Below, one piece after another: positions 1-8,975 of a stretch of DNA of 64,000 bases (its first letter is position 1; each line of letters begins with the position of its first letter). A program made the translations under genes and the position numbers. The notes beneath the pieces were generated by a model. That model ran no database searches. It had not been told where the DNA came from and saw nothing but the letters and a program-made list of their open reading frames with translations. The stretch is from Gemmatimonadaceae bacterium (GTDB lineage: Bacteria; Latescibacterota; UBA2968; UBA8231), in contig PBSR01000038.1 of the NCBI GenBank assembly GCA_002726335.1, positions 1-64,000 on the forward strand, given 5' to 3'.

Positions 1-1632
1 GCGGCTGGTGACGCCGCCACTGATGAGGGCGTCGTCGAAGTGCAGGGCGATCTCCCGCAAGACGGGGGTTACATCGGGGTTGTCGTTGCCGAGTTTGACC
101 TGCAACTGCACGTAGCGACGAGGCGAAGGGGAGAGGAAAACGGCATCCCGGGCCACGTACGGCTGGCTCCAGCCCGACCAGTCCGTGCCGGCCCGCTGGA
201 TCTCGACGATGTCCATCTTCTGGGACTTCGGCAGCTTGTTCCACTGCGCCTCGGAGATCTCGACGCCATTCTTGTTGTAGAACTTCTGCTCGAAGATGAA
301 GGTGTCGCCCGACTGGGATCGAATCTCGACGTAGGTGTCAGGCGGCAGGTCGGCATCCCAAGTGAGTCGACGCACGCTGCTGGTACCACCCAGGTCGATG
401 AAGTCGGATGTCATCTCCACCTCGGCGAGATAGCCGTCACCATACACAGCGTGCTCGATGATGGTGTAGAACACGCGCCAGGGGAAGGAGGTGACGCGGT
501 GGAAGAACACGTGTCGGGTCTTGCGCGGCTCAAACTTGAGGTCGTAGATCGCGCGGACCGGGCTCTGCGACGCGTCTACAAGAGTGAGGTGGTCGTAGTC
601 GAAGTTGCTGCGGATACGATCCGTGGTGAGCCCGCCCGAGACGGTCCCATCCGAGGTGGAGATACTGAAATCCTTGATGGTGGCCAGGCCGTTGTAGACG
701 ATGGGCGCGCCCACCTCGATGATCATGCGGTCGATCCAGAACGTGGCGCCGAGATCCCACTCGTACCAGTGGCCGCTTTCCTCCCAGTTCGTCGCACCGG
801 ACAGGGCCCAGCTCGAGTTGTGGTCGCCATCGCTGAACAAGGCACTGTTGCCCTGGCTCGTACCGGCACGGACCGAGCCACCCCGCTCCACCGTCCCCAG
901 GGCGACGTTGTCGCCGATGGCCTCCACCTCGACCTCCGCCAAGGCCGCGCCGTCGTGGATCTCTTCGGGAACGAAACGGATGTACTGCACAGGGGCGTAA
1001 CTGAGTGTATCCTGGGCCTGCAGGTACTCACCTGTTGCCGGTCCAGGATCGAGAGTACGGAGCGTGTATTCGACGACAGTTGCGTCGTTCGGAGAAGTGG
1101 TACGACCCACCCTGGTGAATTGGAAGACGTCTTTCGCCGCAGTCGAGCGTTCGCCGTCGTTGACGAAGAGGCTGAAGTTGCGGAACGGCACCGCATCTGC
1201 GGTGTTGGGAAAGGTCAACGTGATCTTCGTGGCATACACCATCCGCCCCAGGTCGACTTCGATCCACCAGTCATCGAGCACGTCCGACGGCGATGGCTGC
1301 CAGTAGGTATCGGCGCGGCCGTCGATCAGATTGTCCACCGTCGCTTCGTTGGAGAAGCCTCGCACACCACCCGGGATGAGGTCCCGGGTCTGCTTTACGG
1401 CATGCAGGAACTCCGTCGCGTTGCTCACGGCGTTGATCACCTGGTCGACACGGTTCAGCGTGATGCTGCCGTCATCGTTCTGCACCAGCACACCTGTGGG
1501 AGACGCCCAGGTCGACCAAGCGTCCGCTTCATTGAAGCGCAACACGTCCGCCGTGGCGGTGTCGCCGAAGGCAGCCATGGAAAGCAGGAGCAGCAGGCCG
1601 TTCTGAACGGAGGTCGTCGTGATTCGGGTCAT
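1..1632 (-). CDS. Secreted discoidin-domain protein, 3' end cut by window edge
   Basis: The minus strand is open from an ATG at 1632 to base 1 (544 codons, no stop reached), so the C-terminus lies outside the window. A GAGG Shine-Dalgarno sits about 8 nt before the ATG. The first ~28 residues form a signal peptide (hydrophobic run LLLLLSMAAFG). Two F5/8-type discoidin-like stretches are visible: one with the DGRADTYWQPS and VDLGRMVYATKI signatures near residues 100-140, and one with DGDHNSSWAL and WDLGATFWIDRMIIEV near residues 265-300. It resembles the complete protein at 12918-14897, which ends in a FlgD-like Ig domain, so a similar C-terminus is expected here. The likely role is carbohydrate or surface binding outside the cytoplasm. 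Substrate is unknown. A long plus-strand reading frame over the same bases is a shadow. Confidence 0.82.
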   Translation of the reverse strand, partial: MTRITTTSVQNGLLLLLSMAAFGDTATADVLRFNEADAWSTWASPTGVLVQNDDGSITLNRVDQVINAVSNATEFLHAVKQTRDLIPGGVRGFSNEATVDNLIDGRADTYWQPSPSDVLDDWWIEVDLGRMVYATKITLTFPNTADAVPFRNFSLFVNDGERSTAAKDVFQFTRVGRTTSPNDATVVEYTLRTLDPGPATGEYLQAQDTLSYAPVQYIRFVPEEIHDGAALAEVEVEAIGDNVALGTVERGGSVRAGTSQGNSALFSDGDHNSSWALSGATNWEESGHWYEWDLGATFWIDRMIIEVGAPIVYNGLATIKDFSISTSDGTVSGGLTTDRIRSNFDYDHLTLVDASQSPVRAIYDLKFEPRKTRHVFFHRVTSFPWRVFYTIIEHAVYGDGYLAEVEMTSDFIDLGGTSSVRRLTWDADLPPDTYVEIRSQSGDTFIFEQKFYNKNGVEISEAQWNKLPKSQKMDIVEIQRAGTDWSGWSQPYVARDAVFLSPSPRRYVQLQVKLGNDNPDVTPVLREIALHFDDALISGGVTSR

Positions 1633-1685
1633 GCGTATGTCCTCAGGTGGCGGCACCGGGAAACAGATGACTTCTGCTAATCTAC

Positions 1686-1699
1686 TGTAACCGCTTGCA
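1686..1699. promoter_or_regulatory. LacI/GalR-family operator-like palindrome
   Basis: TGTAACCGCTTGCA at this position fits the consensus TGNAANCGNTTNCA of LacI-family (cre-like) operators, including the central CG. It lies 54 nt upstream of the discoidin gene start at 1632 and downstream of the GH5-type gene that ends at 1726. A sugar-responsive repressor controlling the discoidin gene is a reasonable inference; no LacI gene is in the window. Confidence 0.5.
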
Positions 1700-1725
1700 T
1701 ATACCAGTCCTGACCCTCGGCACTC

Positions 1726-3312
1726 TTACTCCCTGATGAGATCCACCTTGTCCAGATAGAGAACCTGCGGTCTGGAACCGACATCGAATTCAAGACGCAC
1801 ATCCATTTCGCTTTCCGTGTTGTGCGTATAGAGCCGCGTGTAGGTACGGGGTTCTTTGCCAATATGAATCCAACCAGCATCGGTTTCAGAACTGTCGTAG
1901 ATGGGTGCCTGGTCCTGAGCGTTCTTGAGCAAGACCTTCATGCGCCCTTCGCCTTCTTCGCTTGCGGCGATGAAACTCAACCTGTAGGTCTGCCCCTGAA
2001 TGAGATGGAGCAGTGTCCTGCCATTCACCCCTATGTACTCTCCCTCACCTCTGATGGTCTGCAGGAACAGTTGCCCTTCCGCGTCAGCAGGTACGGTGAG
2101 TCGCAACATGCTGATGCCACTGAATGCCTCTTCGCCGTAGACATATTCTCTTGAGATCTTCTCCGTGCTCAGCCGCCAGGCCTGGTCCGGTTGGAAGAAT
2201 TCGCCATTGATCACCTGGGATACCTTGGGCAGCTCGGTCGGTCTGATGCCGGTCAGCCTGTCCAGCACGGTCTGGTTCCAGCCCAACTCGGAGTCGAATA
2301 TGCCGAAGGTCCTCTGGTTGTTCTGCATGCCTGTGTACCACATGTTGCCGATGTCATGGGTGTTGAACAGGTCAAGATGATGATCCAGCCATCTGTTCAG
2401 CTCTTCGTCGGGGCGCGCCGGAAACTGCCAGCAGCCCCACTCGGTCGTAATGATCGGGATATCGACACCGATACGGTTCCGCCAATTCACCGCATACATG
2501 ATCTGTTCGGTGATCGGATCCTTCCATTTGGACTCATTGTCTCCCAGAGGCTGGGTCCACATGGCGAAATTGTGCCCATCCTCGTGTCTTGGATTGTAGA
2601 AATGGATCGCTACGCCGGTGTTGGTGTCATCATGGAATCCCTTGCCTCCATCGAACTGATAGGTCAGGTATTGTTCCGTCACATAGGGATCCAGGAACTC
2701 AGAATCGTTGGATCCTGGAGGACCGATCAGGATCGGGCGGTCGGGATCCACATTCCGAATTGCCTGCACAGCAGCGTTGTACAACGGCATAACTCCCGGG
2801 GCGCCATCGGCCTTCCCAAAGCCAACCCCTTTTGGTTCATTGAGGATTTCGAAGACTAGATCACCTGGATAGTCTTGCCAACGTTCGGCAAGTTCTCCCC
2901 ACCTTCTTTCGATTTCCCGTTCCCCCTCAGAGGGATCCCTGGACCAGGCAGGCGAACCCCACATGCAGATTACGATGGCCAGATCGTTGGCCAGAGCGTC
3001 TCTTATCTGTTGTTCGGTAGATACGGGATCCGCTCGGAACGGCAGGAAGACGCGGACCGACTCAAAGCCGGCCTGGGCGGCCGCCCTGAACTGCTCGGCA
3101 TCGTGCTGAATCTTCGGCCACACGCCATGGTCCGGGTGTGCCGTATCCATGTTGATGCCTTTGCGCAGCTTTTGGAAGACCGGCGCATTGTCACGTGTTT
3201 CAAGTACAGGCGTTGCCTCTGAGGTTCCAAGCAACGGTATACAGAGTGCCGCGGTAACAGCCGCGGAATATCGGAGGGCGGTCTTCATGTCAACTACAGA
3301 GGTACCCAACAT
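1726..3312 (-). CDS. Secreted GH5-type glycoside hydrolase with C-terminal binding module
   Basis: The 528-residue product starts with a signal peptide (MKTALRYS followed by a hydrophobic stretch). A TIM-barrel of the GH5/GH-A cellulase type follows. It carries the acid/base motif EILNEP near residue 156 and a putative nucleophile in TTEWGCW near residue 289. The last ~150 residues look like a jelly-roll carbohydrate-binding module. It probably cleaves a beta-glycan in the periplasm or outside. Two starts are possible: ATG 3312 (AAGGA 8 nt upstream) and ATG 3288, which fits the signal peptide better. Both overlap the start of the divergent sulfatase. Related in layout to the protein at 7509-8972, which has no signal peptide. 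Exact substrate cannot be read from sequence. Confidence 0.85.
   Translation of the reverse strand: MLGTSVVDMKTALRYSAAVTAALCIPLLGTSEATPVLETRDNAPVFQKLRKGINMDTAHPDHGVWPKIQHDAEQFRAAAQAGFESVRVFLPFRADPVSTEQQIRDALANDLAIVICMWGSPAWSRDPSEGEREIERRWGELAERWQDYPGDLVFEILNEPKGVGFGKADGAPGVMPLYNAAVQAIRNVDPDRPILIGPPGSNDSEFLDPYVTEQYLTYQFDGGKGFHDDTNTGVAIHFYNPRHEDGHNFAMWTQPLGDNESKWKDPITEQIMYAVNWRNRIGVDIPIITTEWGCWQFPARPDEELNRWLDHHLDLFNTHDIGNMWYTGMQNNQRTFGIFDSELGWNQTVLDRLTGIRPTELPKVSQVINGEFFQPDQAWRLSTEKISREYVYGEEAFSGISMLRLTVPADAEGQLFLQTIRGEGEYIGVNGRTLLHLIQGQTYRLSFIAASEEGEGRMKVLLKNAQDQAPIYDSSETDAGWIHIGKEPRTYTRLYTHNTESEMDVRLEFDVGSRPQVLYLDKVDLIRE
3273..3278 (+). promoter_or_regulatory. Ribosome binding site fixing the sulfatase start at 3287
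   Basis: GGAGGG lies 8 nt before the ATG at 3287. It shows that the sulfatase begins there and not at an upstream in-frame ATG at 3149, which would add 46 residues that do not look like a sulfatase N-terminus. Confidence 0.6.
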
Positions 3313-4753
3313 CGTCTTTATCCTTGCCGATGACCTGGCTGTCTGGGCGGCGGGCTGCTATGGCAATACTGAAATCCGAACGCCGAACCTCGACCGCATA
3401 GCAGCAACGGGCGTGCGGTTTGAGAACTTCTTCGTGACGATTCCGGTTTGCTCTGCCAGTCGAGCTTCATTCCTGACCGGCCGGATTCCATCTCAGCACG
3501 GCGTTCATGATTTCATCGGGGGTCCTGCCAATTTCGGCGAAGAAGGACCGGTTTTTCTCGGGGATGAAGTCTGCTACACGAACGTCCTGGCTGACAATGG
3601 GTGGTCATGTGGCATCTCCGGCAAATGGCACCTGGGCAGTTCGTCTCTTCCACAGTGCGGTTTCTCCCACTGGTTTGTGCATCCAGGTGGGGCGGGTGGC
3701 TACAATGACCACAGTATGGTACGGGACGGTGTGACTGAGGTCATGCCGGGGTATGTGACGAATGTGATTACCGATGATGCCCTCGGCTATATCGATGCTC
3801 ACGCAGAAGACGAGACTCCATTCTATCTGAGTGTTCACTATACGGCTCCACACGCGCCGTGGATTGGTCATCCTCAGGATATTGTGGACTCCTACGATGG
3901 CTGTGCTTTTGAGACGTGCCCACAGGAACCCCTGCATCCGTGGGCCAAGGTGCCGCAAGATGATGCCGATCTGCCTGGCCGGTCAGCGAAGGGGCTGAGC
4001 AACAACCTGGGTCATCGTGAAAGCCTGAAGGGGTACTTCTCGGCGGTGACCGCCATGGATCTGGATGTGGGACGGATTCTGGACAAGCTTGAAGAGAAGG
4101 GTCTGCGCGAAGACACGCTTGTGGTGTTCACCTCTGACAATGGCCACTCTTGCGGGCAGCATGGGTTCTGGGGCAAGGGCAATGGAACCGATCCGGTGAA
4201 TATGTATGAGAATTCGATCAAGGTGCCTTTCCTGGCTACGCACCCAGGTGTGATTCCAGAAGGCACGGTGCAAGCGGCGATGGCTTCGGCATATGATGTC
4301 TTGCCTACGCTTCTGGACTATGTGGATCTCCCGCTTCCTGACACGAATCTACCAGGACAGTCATTTCTTTCCGCGTTGCAGGACAAGAGGGCCGAAGGGC
4401 GAGAGAGTGTTGTCATTTATGATGAGTATGGCTACTGCCGGATGATTCGGACAGCCGAGTGGAAATACATCCATCGCTATCCAGATGGCCCGAATGAGTT
4501 CTACCATGTTGCTAACGATCCAGATGATCGGAGCAACCTGATTGATGACCCAGCTCAGGCTGATCGCGTGAAGGATCTCAGAGAAGAGATGGAGGAATGG
4601 TTTGACGAATACGTGATTCCAGATATCAATGGCCGCATGTACAACGTGACGGGCTATGGCCAGCTGCGCCCTGTGGGCCGCAAATGGGAAGATGGCGAGG
4701 CGCCGTTTACTGAGGTCGCAGAGGAACCGGGTCTTCGCAGAACAGGATCATGA
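3287..4753 (+). CDS. Type I sulfatase (Cys-type formylglycine)
   Basis: This 488-residue alkaline-phosphatase-superfamily sulfatase begins MSTTEVPNIVFILADD, with the metal-binding Asp pair right at the N-terminus. The formylglycine site is C55 in CSASR, followed by the usual LTG. Later motifs include GKWHLG, FTSDNGHSCG and a C-terminal WKYIHRYPDGPNEFY. It should hydrolyse sulfate esters on a sugar. No signal peptide is visible, so cytoplasmic action on imported fragments is likely. A sulfatase-maturating enzyme is needed but none is in the window. Next gene follows after 16 nt. G+C is visibly lower here than in the rest of the window (29 of 60 bases at 4201-4260). Confidence 0.92.
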   Translation: MSTTEVPNIVFILADDLAVWAAGCYGNTEIRTPNLDRIAATGVRFENFFVTIPVCSASRASFLTGRIPSQHGVHDFIGGPANFGEEGPVFLGDEVCYTNVLADNGWSCGISGKWHLGSSSLPQCGFSHWFVHPGGAGGYNDHSMVRDGVTEVMPGYVTNVITDDALGYIDAHAEDETPFYLSVHYTAPHAPWIGHPQDIVDSYDGCAFETCPQEPLHPWAKVPQDDADLPGRSAKGLSNNLGHRESLKGYFSAVTAMDLDVGRILDKLEEKGLREDTLVVFTSDNGHSCGQHGFWGKGNGTDPVNMYENSIKVPFLATHPGVIPEGTVQAAMASAYDVLPTLLDYVDLPLPDTNLPGQSFLSALQDKRAEGRESVVIYDEYGYCRMIRTAEWKYIHRYPDGPNEFYHVANDPDDRSNLIDDPAQADRVKDLREEMEEWFDEYVIPDINGRMYNVTGYGQLRPVGRKWEDGEAPFTEVAEEPGLRRTGS

Positions 4754-4769
4754 AAGGGGACATCCACCG

Positions 4770-5960
4770 ATGAAGATCACCGATCTGAAGTGCACGATTC
4801 TGGGCAAGAATCCCGTGGTCCGCATCACGACGGACGAGGGCATCTGCGGCTGGGGCGAAGCCGAGTCCTTCAAGCCCTACCTCAAACCTCACGTCCTCTT
4901 CTACCGGGACTTCATTCTCGGCGAGGATCCCACCAATGTCGAAAGGGTGATGCTCAAGATCCGCAGGATCGGTGCTTTCAAGCCCTGGGGTAGCGCTGTC
5001 AGCGCCATCGAAATGGCACTCTGGGATATCGCGGGAAAGGCCGCAGGCGTGCCCGTCTACAAGCTGCTCGGCGGCAGGATTCGCGATAGAGTGCTCACCT
5101 ACAACGGCTCCGTGCGCTTTCCCATGGACGGCAAGACGCCGCAGGACTATGCCGACAACATGGCGAGGATGAAGGCCTGCAAGGAGGGGTTTACCATCAT
5201 CAAGCAAGCCGTCGGATTCCACAACAAGGGGATGATGGCACAGCCCAATATGTTCTATGGCGAAATGCCCACGGGCAGGCACACCTCGACTCGTGCTCCG
5301 ATGACCGAACACGGCCTGAACCACGTAGTCGATTGCGTGCGGGCGATGAAGGAAGTTCTGGGTGACGAGGTCGGTCTGGCCCTTGACTGCGGTCCGGGCT
5401 GGATGCTGCCCGACGCAATCCGGTTTGCCCAGGCGATCGAGTCGCTCAATGTGATGTGGGTTGAGGACATGCTCACCGGCGACTACACCCCGTATGTGCA
5501 GGCCGACCTCTATCGGGATCTGACGACGAGCACTTCGACACCAGTCCACACCGGCGAACAGATCTACCTGCGACAGAATTTCACCGACCTGATCGAAAAA
5601 CAGGCGGTCAATATCGTCGGACCGGATCCGGCGGACGTTGGCGGCATCGCCGAACTGAAATGGATTGCCGAATACGCCGATCTGCACGGGATCCTGATGG
5701 CACCGCACGGCATATTCGACGGTCTGATCGGCCTGGCCGCCCTGGTCCAGGTCTGTGCCGCTCTGCCACAGAACTACATCGCCTTCGAATACCCGACGGG
5801 CGACCCGGCCTGGTGGTACGATATCGTCGAGGGTCTGCCGGATCAGATCGTCAAGGACAGCAAGATCGAGGTCTGGGACCGGCCAGGCCTGGGTGTGGAT
5901 ATCATCCCCGAAGCGGCCAAAGAGTATCTGCCCGAAGAGGACGGGGATTTCTTTGACTGA
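4770..5960 (+). CDS. Mandelate racemase/enolase-superfamily sugar-acid dehydratase
   Basis: The 396-residue protein has an N-terminal MR/MLE capping domain and an enolase barrel. Visible ligands and catalytic groups are Asp in ALDCG (~206), Glu in WVEDM (~232), Glu in HTGEQ (~262) and a His in APHG (~312), the pattern of galactonate/gluconate-type acid-sugar dehydratases. It likely removes water from an aldonic or uronic-derived acid released by the neighbouring glycosidases and sulfatases. Start ATG 4770 is preceded by AAAGGGGA; an upstream in-frame ATG at 4656 lies inside the sulfatase and is rejected. It is co-directional with sulfatases on both sides. The exact sugar acid is not known. 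Confidence 0.88.
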   Translation: MKITDLKCTILGKNPVVRITTDEGICGWGEAESFKPYLKPHVLFYRDFILGEDPTNVERVMLKIRRIGAFKPWGSAVSAIEMALWDIAGKAAGVPVYKLLGGRIRDRVLTYNGSVRFPMDGKTPQDYADNMARMKACKEGFTIIKQAVGFHNKGMMAQPNMFYGEMPTGRHTSTRAPMTEHGLNHVVDCVRAMKEVLGDEVGLALDCGPGWMLPDAIRFAQAIESLNVMWVEDMLTGDYTPYVQADLYRDLTTSTSTPVHTGEQIYLRQNFTDLIEKQAVNIVGPDPADVGGIAELKWIAEYADLHGILMAPHGIFDGLIGLAALVQVCAALPQNYIAFEYPTGDPAWWYDIVEGLPDQIVKDSKIEVWDRPGLGVDIIPEAAKEYLPEEDGDFFD

Positions 5961-5967
5961 AGGCCGT

Positions 5968-7476
5968 ATGGACAGGATCAGAAACATCGTCTGGATCCTG
6001 ACGGACAGTCAGCATCACGAGGCCGCAGGCTACATGGGCAACAAGGCCGTGCGAACGCCGAACCTCGACAGTCTGGCAGCAACATCCAGAGTCTTCACCA
6101 ATGCCTACTGCCAGTCTCCCATCTGCGTTCCTTCACGTGAGAGCCTCATCACTGGCCGGTACCCGTCGGACCTGGGTATTCTGCATAACAAACATGATCA
6201 TGCAAGCACGGCTGAAACCCTCGGTCACAGGTTTCAGAAAGCAGGATATGCGACCTGCTTTTCGGGTAAGTCACACTTCATTGCCGACAACCTGCTGTTC
6301 TCGGACCACGACATGAGCCGCGGCTTTGAGCGGTACGCTGACTGGGATGACTACCTGTACTACCTTCGAGACAAGGACTTCTTCACGAGAATCGACAAGA
6401 GCAAGGTCAGGGAGAACTGCTACCAGGGCGATCCACGCGCAATGAGGGAAGTCGAAGCGGCAGCCATCCGCTGCTACAGCGTGTACGCCCAGGAGCACAG
6501 CGGCCATCTCGCTGATGAGTACTCCGTTGAACGCTGCGCCTTTGACCGGGCTTCCGATTGGCTGGACGAGAACCATCGAGACCCCTTTTTCCTGTTCTAT
6601 TCCCTCTACAGACCGCACGCGCCTCTTGCCGTACCCGAGGATGTGGAAAGGCCGACCATCGAGGACCTTCCACCCCTCGAATGGAGCGAACAGGACCTTG
6701 CTTCAACACCATCACTGAGGCAGAGAATCGCCTTCATGAACAACCATGCCGAGAATGCCTACAACGCGGGACTCGATCTTGCCGTGACCTACGCCGAGAA
6801 GCCGGACCTGTCGGAGCAACCGGGACGGACGAAGGACGTCAACTCGTATGACGGATTTCGCCTCGATTACTTCCGGTCGGTGAGTTACGTGGACCGTTAT
6901 GTCGGCAAGATGATGGCGAAACTGGCGGCACTGGGTCATGCAGAAGACACCATGGTTGTCTTTGCCTCAGACCATGGCGACATGCTCGGGGAACATGGCC
7001 TGAACCTGAAGATGTGCTTCTATGATGCAGCCATAAAGGTACCTCTTTTGGTTCACATTCCCGGTGAGTGGGACCAGGGAGAACGTGATGACAGACCGGT
7101 CATGCTGCTGGATCTGGTGCCGACGATCGCCGAAGGCTTTGGGATCGAAACCGAAGACACCCTTCCGGGAATAGACCTGAGAAGTGATGCTTATGGCCAT
7201 GAGAGGCCGGTCTACAGTGAGATCGTCAGTTCGTTCGGGGCAGATGTTGCACAGTATGGTTTCGAGAACCATGTACGGATGGTGAAGACTGACAGGTGGA
7301 AGTATCTCAGCAAGGTTTCTGGCAATCACGAACTCTACAGCGTGGTCGACGATCCGGGTGAGAACAACAACCTGGGAGACGATCCTGTCTATCAGGATGT
7401 GTGTGCCGAGATGCAGGAGCTGATCGACGAAAACCCAGGACAATTCAGAGTAGAGAACGTGACGGTCGTTGAGTAG
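5968..7476 (+). CDS. Type I sulfatase (Cys-type formylglycine)
   Basis: A 502-residue sulfatase starting MDRIRNIVWILTDSQ. The formylglycine site is C53 in CVPSR (the canonical C-x-P-x-R), with LITGRYPS after it. Metal-site motifs FASDHGDMLGEHG and the C-terminal WKYLSKVSGNHELY are present. No signal peptide is seen. ATG 5968 follows the dehydratase stop by 7 nt with GAAGG overlapping that stop; an in-frame TTG at 5953 would overlap the upstream gene. The role is desulfation of a sugar in the same pathway. It differs clearly from the sulfatase at 3287, so it probably acts at another sulfate position. Confidence 0.92.
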   Translation: MDRIRNIVWILTDSQHHEAAGYMGNKAVRTPNLDSLAATSRVFTNAYCQSPICVPSRESLITGRYPSDLGILHNKHDHASTAETLGHRFQKAGYATCFSGKSHFIADNLLFSDHDMSRGFERYADWDDYLYYLRDKDFFTRIDKSKVRENCYQGDPRAMREVEAAAIRCYSVYAQEHSGHLADEYSVERCAFDRASDWLDENHRDPFFLFYSLYRPHAPLAVPEDVERPTIEDLPPLEWSEQDLASTPSLRQRIAFMNNHAENAYNAGLDLAVTYAEKPDLSEQPGRTKDVNSYDGFRLDYFRSVSYVDRYVGKMMAKLAALGHAEDTMVVFASDHGDMLGEHGLNLKMCFYDAAIKVPLLVHIPGEWDQGERDDRPVMLLDLVPTIAEGFGIETEDTLPGIDLRSDAYGHERPVYSEIVSSFGADVAQYGFENHVRMVKTDRWKYLSKVSGNHELYSVVDDPGENNNLGDDPVYQDVCAEMQELIDENPGQFRVENVTVVE

Positions 7477-7508
7477 GCCGCAAATCTCCTAACAAGGGAC
7501 GTAGATAA

Positions 7509-8972
7509 TTGACCCAGGACTTCACTGAGGAAAACAGATCGCTGACTCTCGGCAACGGCATCAACACAGATTTCACCGCCACCGAAGTGAATAAGGTCTC
7601 CTATGACAAGGGCTTCTACACTGCTTTCAAGGCGGCGGGGTTTGATTCTGTCCGCTTCTTCATCCGGCAAGGCTGGAGCCCGGAGTTCTACAGACCGGCG
7701 GTTGAGGATGCCCTGGAGCTTGGGCTGGGGGCCGTGGTCGTGCCTTTCTCCATGTACTGTTGGGGAAAGGAGAGCTTTGTCGAGTGGTGGGGCGAGATCG
7801 CGGAGTATTACAAAGACTATCCTGCCGAGCTGGTCTTTGAGGCGATCAACGAACCCAAGATGGCCGGGCACCCAGATGGCGCAGAGGCTGAGACCATGGC
7901 GTGGTATTCAGCCTGTATCCAGGAGATTCGGAGATCGAACCCAACGAGGCTGATCGCCGTCGGCGGGCCACACTTCAATGGGGTGCGACTCCTCACGGAT
8001 TTCGTAACACCTGAGCATCTCTCCTATACACTCGAAGATGGCACTGGATTCGCAGATGATCCCAACGTCTGGGGTGTCTTTCACTGCTACCAGCCCAAGG
8101 GTTTCACCCACGGGTCAGTAGACCAGGACATCAACAGAGATCATCCCGGGTGGAAAGAAGAGATACTGGCGGATCTGGAAGAAGCGGATGCGTGGTCGAG
8201 GAAGCACAACAAGAGGGTGTACCTGAGTGAGTGGGGGACACGCATCAACCACGAGATCCAGCATGTGGAAGAGTACACCGCCTTCATGGTGCCTGAGCTT
8301 GCCAGGAGAAATATCGAATGGTCCTACTACTGCGGCGTGTTCAACAACGGCTGGCCCTACGGCCTGTACAACTCCGAGTGGGGATTCCGTGGCGTTGAGG
8401 GTGTGGTGATGAACCTTACCGGCAAGGAGCCGCCGGTTGAAGTCCCGCCGACGAATCAGATCGTCAATCCGGATTTCGAGCTCGATCTGGCAGACTGGAA
8501 CTCATCCGAGTATGCCGTCATGGGAACGGCTGACGGACAGGGCGTGGATAGGACACGGGCGATCCGAGTGCACGTGCCTTTTGTGCATGCTCCGGATGTG
8601 GGGCGCGAGATGACATCGTCGCTGTATCAGCAATACGAACCAGACTGGCTGTTTCGTGTAAGGGGGAAGGTGCAGGCCAACAAGTACACTCTGCAGCTCC
8701 GGGAAGGCAGCGTGTATCGGATCTCGTTCTACGCAAGGTGTGAAGCCGGTTCTTCCCGACTGCAGATCCAGCTTGGTCACGCACCCGATAACGAACCCGT
8801 CATCTGGACCTCTGGAGAACTGGCTGTCTATACCACGTTGCAGAAGTACGAGCTCGAGTATGACCATGCGGTCTCGTCGGTCAACAACGTCCGCTTTTCC
8901 TTCATTTTCCTTGACCGTCATTCAGAGGTCATTCTCGACCAGGTCGAGCTGTGCGGCCGGCGGCCTGAATAG
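7509..8972 (+). CDS. GH5-type glycoside hydrolase without signal peptide
   Basis: The 487-residue protein combines a GH5/GH-A barrel (acid/base in FEAINEPK near residue 115, nucleophile in LSEWGT near 240) with a C-terminal jelly-roll-like module from about residue 315. It parallels the secreted protein at 1726-3312 in layout and motifs, including GTGFADDPNVWGVFHCYQ versus the matching segment there. It has no signal peptide, so it may act on oligosaccharides in the cytoplasm. The start is a TTG at 7509, supported by AAGGGA about 9 nt upstream; no ATG occurs early in frame. It sits between two sulfatase genes on the same strand. Confidence 0.83.
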   Translation: MTQDFTEENRSLTLGNGINTDFTATEVNKVSYDKGFYTAFKAAGFDSVRFFIRQGWSPEFYRPAVEDALELGLGAVVVPFSMYCWGKESFVEWWGEIAEYYKDYPAELVFEAINEPKMAGHPDGAEAETMAWYSACIQEIRRSNPTRLIAVGGPHFNGVRLLTDFVTPEHLSYTLEDGTGFADDPNVWGVFHCYQPKGFTHGSVDQDINRDHPGWKEEILADLEEADAWSRKHNKRVYLSEWGTRINHEIQHVEEYTAFMVPELARRNIEWSYYCGVFNNGWPYGLYNSEWGFRGVEGVVMNLTGKEPPVEVPPTNQIVNPDFELDLADWNSSEYAVMGTADGQGVDRTRAIRVHVPFVHAPDVGREMTSSLYQQYEPDWLFRVRGKVQANKYTLQLREGSVYRISFYARCEAGSSRLQIQLGHAPDNEPVIWTSGELAVYTTLQKYELEYDHAVSSVNNVRFSFIFLDRHSEVILDQVELCGRRPE

Positions 8973-8975
8973 GTT

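Noticed and set aside
40..1680. Plus-strand frame of 546 codons over the first discoidin gene
   Set aside because: The minus strand gives a signal peptide, ribosome site and discoidin motifs; the plus frame has no recognisable features.
4707..5987. Minus-strand frame of 426 codons
   Set aside because: Mirror of the enolase-superfamily gene at 4770-5960, which has full catalytic motifs.
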